A stretch of DNA of 64,000 nt from Rachycentron canadum (Eukaryota; Chordata; Actinopteri; Carangiformes; Rachycentridae): assembly GCA_038496675.1 (NCBI GenBank), contig CM076661.1, positions 8,531,962-8,595,961 on the forward strand, given 5' to 3'. How positions within the stretch are numbered: the first letter of the stretch is position 1; every line of letters begins with the position of its first letter. The notes beneath the pieces are model-generated. The model searched no databases. It was not told the origin of the DNA and saw nothing but the letters and a program-made list of their open reading frames with translations. The position numbers were made by a program, and so were the translations under genes. This document shows, piece after piece, positions 61,101-64,000 of the stretch.

Positions 61101-62819
61101 GGCCCTGAGAGGCATCCGCCCTGGTACCAGCTGCCACCAGGACCACATCCTTCCCACCTCCATCTGTAGCAGACTCTTCAATGTCTTCCATCCCACTGAC
61201 CCTGTGGTCAGTCTCCCTTTTCCCTAGTGTTTTTGACTTAGCCCTCACGCAATTAGGACAGGAATTTGCTGTTGTCACTGGATTTATTTTTTATTTGTGT
61301 AGAAACCACACGTTTGTAACTCACTCAGTCAGTGTGCATTGTATGTATTTGAAATTTGAGATTAGTGAGAAAAGAGTTAGAAACTAACTGAAGTTTTTTT
61401 CTCTCTGCAGGCCTACAGACTGGAGCCCCTCATCCTCAAACATTACAGCAATATTGCACCTGTTCAGATACACTGGTAAGAGCTTGAATCATACATCTTA
61501 TACCACTTGATGATATCCCTTCTACCCACAAAGAATGTTTTTGAATGCTCTTAATGGTTGAGCTTTTTTTGTTTCTAATCAGGTGTAGCGCCATGAACCC
61601 CACACCCTACAATGAGATCCGGCCAACTTTCCTCAACCCTGTCAAAGACCCAGCATCTGACACTGAGAGCATCCCCAGCCCAAGCACATCTCCTGTTCTC
61701 CCCCGCAAGCACTATGGAGAGTCCATCACCAGTCTGGGCAAGGCCAGCATACTGGGTACGACGCTACCATCACTTTTCTAACACTGGCCCAAACTTAGTT
61801 CTAATTGTGTACAACTGTGGAACAGTCTTTTACAGTCTCTGAAATATGTTAAAGCTAGCTCATGGTGAGGAATACAGTACCAAACAGTATTTAGGACCCT
61901 AAAACTGCATGATTGATGTGGATACTGATTACTGGTTCTTTATACCATTCCAGAAGAGTTGAAGTGAAAATATTTTCATAGGAGAAGAAGAGCTCTGACA
62001 GCAACATGAGGCTAATTAAATTTTGCTCATTACATATGTAAAACCAATCCTTTCTCTACTGTGGGGTTCCATATTTTAAGTAACACAGGAAGCTCAATTT
62101 GACTATAAAGCCACATCAACAGTGCCATCATCTGGAGAAATAGAGAATGGGCTCATACGTCTTGCTTCTCTATGCTTTGAAGTAAAGTGAATTAAAGAAC
62201 ACTGAAAACAGAAAGAGAAAGTACTACTGCCATCTTTTGTTTAGCTCTGAATCAAATCGCACCCAGCATGTCTTTTTTTTCTCTTCCTCAATATAGGAGC
62301 GGCGAGCATAGGGAAAGGTATCGGAGGCATCCTCTTCTCACGTTTCTCCCGCTCCAACAGCCAGCCCTCAGTGTCTTTAGGACTTGAGGGAGGGACAAAC
62401 ACTGAGGAAGAGGACCAAAAGCGGACAGAAAGCCAGTCAGCATACGGCCTCTCCACCATGACGCGGCCCACCTCACCCATTACAGACTCATCATGTACGT
62501 TCTTATCTGTCCACACCACGCTGTTATAGAGAATATCTCCTTACAGAAGTTAGAACTTCATTTTTACAAATGTGTTGGGAGAGTGTTAGTCATTAACTTA
62601 AAGGTATATGCCCTATTCTGTTTCTGTCCTACAGTGGAGCTGGAGCGGCGCATTGACTTTGAGCTGCGAGAAGGCCTGGTGGAGAGTCGCTATTGGTCAG
62701 CAGTTACCTCACACACTGGCTACTGGTGCTCCCATGATATAGCACTCTTCTTGTTGACCTTTTTATACAAGGAGAAGACACCCTCCGACCCAGCAGAAGA
62801 TACTGCAGAGCCAGATTGA
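45404..62819 (+). CDS. ddhd1: Phosphatidic acid-preferring phospholipase A1 (DDHD domain-containing 1), 13 coding exons
   Basis: Joined CDS: 45404-46199, 47737-47913, 55370-55498, 56720-56867, 59118-59227, 59675-59781, 59869-60131, 60742-60817, 61057-61206, 61411-61475, 61583-61755, 62297-62494, 62635-62819. Every junction is GT-AG and the phases agree, giving 858 residues plus TGA; human DDHD1 is about 900. Visible in order: a variable Ser/Gly-rich N-terminus with a basic patch (about 118-130), a WWE-like block (about 135-165), the HGIG motif at 400-403, SHSLG at 523-527 with nucleophile Ser525, and a DDHD domain from about 602 to 844 with candidate residues D650, D805, H824 and D832. The family is cytosolic and hydrolyses the sn-1 acyl chain of phosphatidic acid, and in mammals also phosphatidylinositol, giving 2-acyl lysophospholipids. 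The human gene is linked to spastic paraplegia 28 and mitochondrial lipid signalling. The start is the first ATG after an in-frame TGA at 45380, with G at -3. I recognised the gene from remembered family sequence. Whether it is the a or b teleost paralogue cannot be told. Confidence 0.97.
46200..47736 (+). other. ddhd1 intron 1
   Basis: A 1537-bp GT-AG intron, AT-rich, with no repeat or alternative exon that I can support. Confidence 0.9.
47737..47913 (+). CDS. ddhd1: ddhd1 coding exon 2
   Basis: Encodes residues 266-324 plus one base of codon 325. The acceptor TTGTAG|AG completes a Gln codon, and the exon reads on into VMRGQWFIDGTWLPLEEEES, a highly conserved family block. The donor is GATG|GTGAGA, phase 1. 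The translated core matches human DDHD1 almost residue for residue, so this exon is secure. Confidence 0.97.
47914..55369 (+). other. ddhd1 intron 2, the largest intron
   Basis: A 7456-bp GT-AG intron separating exon 2 from exon 3. It contains a CTC run at 50918-50942, a candidate 43-nt cryptic exon at 52075-52117, and a 20-nt poly-T at 55245-55264 near the acceptor. Open frames inside (for example 50572-51021) have no family resemblance. Confidence 0.9.
55370..55498 (+). CDS. ddhd1: ddhd1 coding exon 3
   Basis: Encodes residues 325-367 plus one base of codon 368, 129 bp, phase 1 at both ends, so skipping it would keep the frame. It contains HVDWHSVDEVYLYSDATTSK, nearly identical to the mammalian protein. 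The acceptor is CTCCTACAG|CC and the donor AAAG|GTTTGT, which is a weak match to the donor consensus. Confidence 0.97.
55499..56719 (+). other. ddhd1 intron 3
   Basis: A 1221-bp GT-AG intron with T-rich tracts near 56580-56610. No embedded gene is seen. Confidence 0.9.
56720..56867 (+). CDS. ddhd1: ddhd1 coding exon 4 (HGIG motif)
   Basis: Encodes residues 368-416 plus two bases of codon 417. It contains the hydrolase strand HVVFVVHGIGQKMDQGR. The HG-x-G at 400-403 is in the position expected for the oxyanion-hole loop of alpha/beta hydrolases; that role is inferred from the family. The acceptor is CTCTTCCAG|CC and the donor GGAAT|GTGAGT. Confidence 0.97.
56868..59117 (+). other. ddhd1 intron 4
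   Basis: A 2250-bp GT-AG intron, T-rich near 57060-57260 and 57540-57610, with no recognisable exon or transposon. Confidence 0.88.
59118..59227 (+). CDS. ddhd1: ddhd1 coding exon 5
   Basis: Encodes residues 417-453 plus one base of codon 454. The first base completes Met417, and the exon continues through HVEFLPVEWRSKLALDG, a conserved family block. The acceptor is TTGTTCAG|G and the donor GGAG|GTTAGC, phase 1. Confidence 0.96.
59228..59674 (+). other. ddhd1 intron 5 with an AT-rich tandem duplication
   Basis: A 447-bp intron. It carries a perfect 19-bp tandem duplication at 59284-59302 and 59303-59321, within TTAATTAA-type sequence. Confidence 0.88.
59284..59321 (+). repeat. Perfect 19-bp tandem duplication in intron 5
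   Basis: The unit ATTAATTACATTAATATAC is present twice, back to back. Confidence 0.95.
59675..59781 (+). CDS. ddhd1: ddhd1 coding exon 6
   Basis: Encodes residues 454-489 and ends in phase 0. It reads DTVDSITPDKVRGLRD and then SAMDIMYYNSPLYRDE, matching mammalian DDHD1 closely. The acceptor is TTTCTGTAG|AT and the donor GATGAG|GTGAGA. The following intron is only 87 bp and stays open in this frame. Confidence 0.96.
59782..59868 (+). other. ddhd1 intron 6, 87 bp and stop-free
   Basis: The intron has GTGAGA at the 5' end and CTCTCCAG at the 3' end. Its length is divisible by three and the reading frame stays open across it. Removing it restores the conserved YRDE-ITKGL join, so it is normally spliced. 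If retained it would add 29 residues before the catalytic exon. Confidence 0.9.
59869..60131 (+). CDS. ddhd1: ddhd1 coding exon 7 (catalytic serine)
   Basis: Encodes residues 490-576 plus two bases of codon 577. It holds the nucleophile elbow KVSIVSHSLGCVITYDIMTG. The S-x-S-x-G form, with Ser in place of the first Gly of the usual lipase motif, is typical of intracellular PLA1 enzymes. Ser525 corresponds to the catalytic serine known in human DDHD1. It also contains WMSYEERHLLDQL. The acceptor is TCTCTCCAG|AT and the donor AATAG|GTAAGG. Confidence 0.98.
60132..60741 (+). other. ddhd1 intron 7
   Basis: A 610-bp GT-AG intron with no other feature seen. Confidence 0.88.
60742..60817 (+). CDS. 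ddhd1: ddhd1 coding exon 8
   Basis: Encodes residues 577-602 and ends in phase 0. It is a charged, helix-prone segment (LRELENQLITLEASKP) leading into PALKFK, the lead-in to the DDHD domain. The acceptor is TTTTAACAG|G and the donor TTTAAG|GTAAAA. Confidence 0.95.
61057..61206 (+). CDS. ddhd1: ddhd1 coding exon 9 (start of DDHD domain)
   Basis: Encodes residues 603-652, 150 bp, phase 0 at both ends. It begins VENFFCMGSPLAVFLALRG and ends FHPTDPV, which includes Asp650, probably the first Asp of the D-D-H-D set and a possible catalytic-triad acid. The acceptor is TCTGACAG|GT and the donor CCTGTG|GTCAGT. Confidence 0.97.
61411..61475 (+). CDS. ddhd1: ddhd1 coding exon 10
   Basis: Encodes residues 653-673 plus two bases of codon 674. 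It reads AYRLEPLILKHYSNIAPVQI, an almost invariant family segment. The acceptor is CTCTCTGCAG|GC and the donor CACTG|GTAAGA. Confidence 0.96.
61583..61755 (+). CDS. ddhd1: ddhd1 coding exon 11
   Basis: Encodes residues 674-731 plus one base of codon 732. It includes a Pro/Ser-rich stretch (SIPSPSTSPVLPRKHYGES), likely exposed and phosphorylatable, followed by GKASILG. The acceptor is CTAATCAG|G and the donor CTGG|GTACGA. Confidence 0.95.
61756..62296 (+). other. ddhd1 intron 11
   Basis: A 541-bp GT-AG intron with donor GTACGA, and nothing else recognisable. The remaining introns 8, 9, 10 and 12 are 239, 204, 107 and 140 bp. Confidence 0.88.
62297..62494 (+). CDS. ddhd1: ddhd1 coding exon 12
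   Basis: Encodes residues 732-797 plus one base of codon 798. It opens with the conserved ASIGKGIGGILFSRF and continues into a variable acidic and Ser/Thr-rich insertion within the DDHD domain, the part most divergent from human. It is 198 bp and phase 1 at both ends, so skipping would preserve frame. The acceptor is CAATATAG|GA and the donor TCAT|GTACGT. Confidence 0.94.
62635..62819 (+). CDS. ddhd1: ddhd1 terminal coding exon 13
   Basis: Encodes residues 798-858 and the TGA stop at 62817-62819. It contains RIDFELREGLVESRYW and then TSHTGYW and HDIALFLLTFLY. These supply D805, H824 and D832, the likely D, H and D of the DDHD signature. The acidic C-terminal tail is variable in the family. 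The acceptor is GTCCTACAG|TG. Confidence 0.97.
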
Positions 62820-63480
62820 GATAGCACATTCATTACAGCACATACATGTGAATATAACTTGAATATCTCATAACTCTGAAAGGGTGTGTCATGTGTGTCA
62901 GACACAAAAATAGACTTTATTCATTTATTTTTCATGCGCACAAGCTGATTGAACACACTAATCTTTTTCATTTATCTCCTATGGTTCAGCTTCTTTAAAA
63001 CTTCAAAATTATTACTGACAAACTGACATCATTCCAAGATGTGCATTTTTGTCTCTTTGTGTTTAGTTGTACACAATTGTGCACCCTAAGGGTGACAGTG
63101 TTGGACCAGGAACCCCTAAGGTGGTGCACCCTTTGCCAGTATGACCACAATATATATATAAACACGGAGAAATAGTTGAATGAGTTTGATGCACAGGAGT
63201 TTGATGCATCCAGTGGAAGAGTTCTAACTTTGTCCCCAAGTCTTTAACCTTAAGCAACAGCTGCAGCCTGTTGGCAAAGTGTCCATATGTTTCCTGTTAA
63301 TGCTTCTATCCAGCATCCATCCCAGTGACTCAGTCTGGAGCCTTGCAACACACTTGCCTTGACCCTCGGTCATGGAAGCTTTCAATTCTTTCCTTGAAGG
63401 GAAGGAGGCATGAAGGAAGAAATATATTAGTAAAAAATAGTAGTTTTACCTTTAAAATAAACCTTTATGCTAATAAACAA
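62820..63480 (+). other. ddhd1: ddhd1 3' UTR
   Basis: Sequence after the stop is AT-rich and carries no conserved coding frame. The first canonical AATAAA is at 63456-63461, with a second at 63472-63477, giving a 3' UTR of roughly 650-680 nt. A short TA run lies at 63150-63160. Confidence 0.65.
63456..63477 (+). terminator. Tandem AATAAA polyadenylation signals of ddhd1
   Basis: AATAAA occurs at 63456-63461 and again at 63472-63477, followed by T-rich sequence near 63520-63545. A third AATAAA at 63660-63665 could give a longer transcript. Confidence 0.6.
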
Positions 63481-64000
63481 ATGCATTGCCTTTCAACATT
63501 AGCCAAACAATGTTACACATGAAGAATATTTATGTTTAGTTTCTGAACAAAGACAGAGGGCATTATCCCATTAACAATGTTTGAAAGTACGCAGACAGAC
63601 ACAACAAACTTTTTGTTGTTTGTCATTGTCATTGTTTGTCTCTTGAAATAGTTGCACTAAATAAAACATGAAGAAATTGTCACTTTTATATTCTACACAG
63701 TCAATCAAAGTAGAATATCCTTTAATGTTTAGTTTTCAGTAACTAAACAGTGACAATTTTCCTCTAAGTTTTTGAAATGAAACTTATTGCAACAGCTGAA
63801 CACCTTTCTGGACATCATTAGTTAAATGTACAGTGGTTTACAGCCACATGAGGCATGTGTCATGACACTTAAACAAGGTGCGGGCATGTATAGTTATTTT
63901 CTTATATTAATGAAACCAGATCATAGTCTAATTAAAAAATCTATAAATCTCTTGATGATGTCATTTGCTAGACAAGAGGTCTCACTAAAAACGATCACAC
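63481..64000. other. Downstream flank of ddhd1, no gene seen
   Basis: AT-rich sequence with one further AATAAA at 63660. No exon of a neighbouring gene is recognisable before the window ends. Confidence 0.6.

Noticed and set aside
1..64000. CRISPR array, integron, phage or bacterial operon
   Set aside because: No regularly spaced repeats with unique spacers and no bacterial-style gene packing. The window is vertebrate nuclear DNA.
1..64000. tRNA or rRNA genes
   Set aside because: No A-box/B-box pair with cloverleaf spacing and no rRNA-like segment was seen by eye.

Overview
The window looks like teleost nuclear DNA. It has GT-AG introns, many CA/GT and GATA microsatellites, and fragments of an interspersed repeat I recognise as common in bony-fish genomes. 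It also has a CpG-rich promoter in otherwise AT-leaning sequence, and a vertebrate gene with fairly compact introns. I cannot name the species. A run of exactly 500 Ns at 11457-11956 is an assembly gap inside a compound microsatellite.

Only one protein-coding gene is supported: ddhd1, encoding phosphatidic acid-preferring phospholipase A1, on the + strand at 45404-62819. I resolved it into 13 coding exons that join in phase to an 858-codon protein running from the first ATG to a stop. The protein carries the HGIG and SHSLG lipase motifs and a C-terminal DDHD domain. Upstream is a CpG-rich promoter (about 44600-45400) with a GC box, two identical CRE-like elements, a YY1-type site, a compound CA/CT microsatellite and a short upstream ORF. 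Downstream is a 3' UTR with AATAAA signals.

The first 44.5 kb hold no gene I can recognise. They contain microsatellites, G-rich tracts, perfect hairpins, old transposon-type fragments and a duplicated non-coding segment. They also contain many repeat-free stretches dense in homeodomain, RFX and SOX-like words, which look like conserved non-coding elements. In mammals the 5' side of DDHD1 faces a large gene desert that separates it from BMP4. If fish synteny is kept, this tract is part of that regulatory landscape. That is an inference, because no bmp4 sequence is in the window.

The last 1.2 kb are the ddhd1 3' UTR and flank. No RNA gene, CRISPR array, intact transposon or microbial-type system was found. 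The most checkable observations are: a stop-free 87-bp intron 6, a possible poison exon in intron 2, a pair of homologous non-coding segments 2.7 kb apart, a 40-bp-arm inverted repeat, and the CNE-like blocks.
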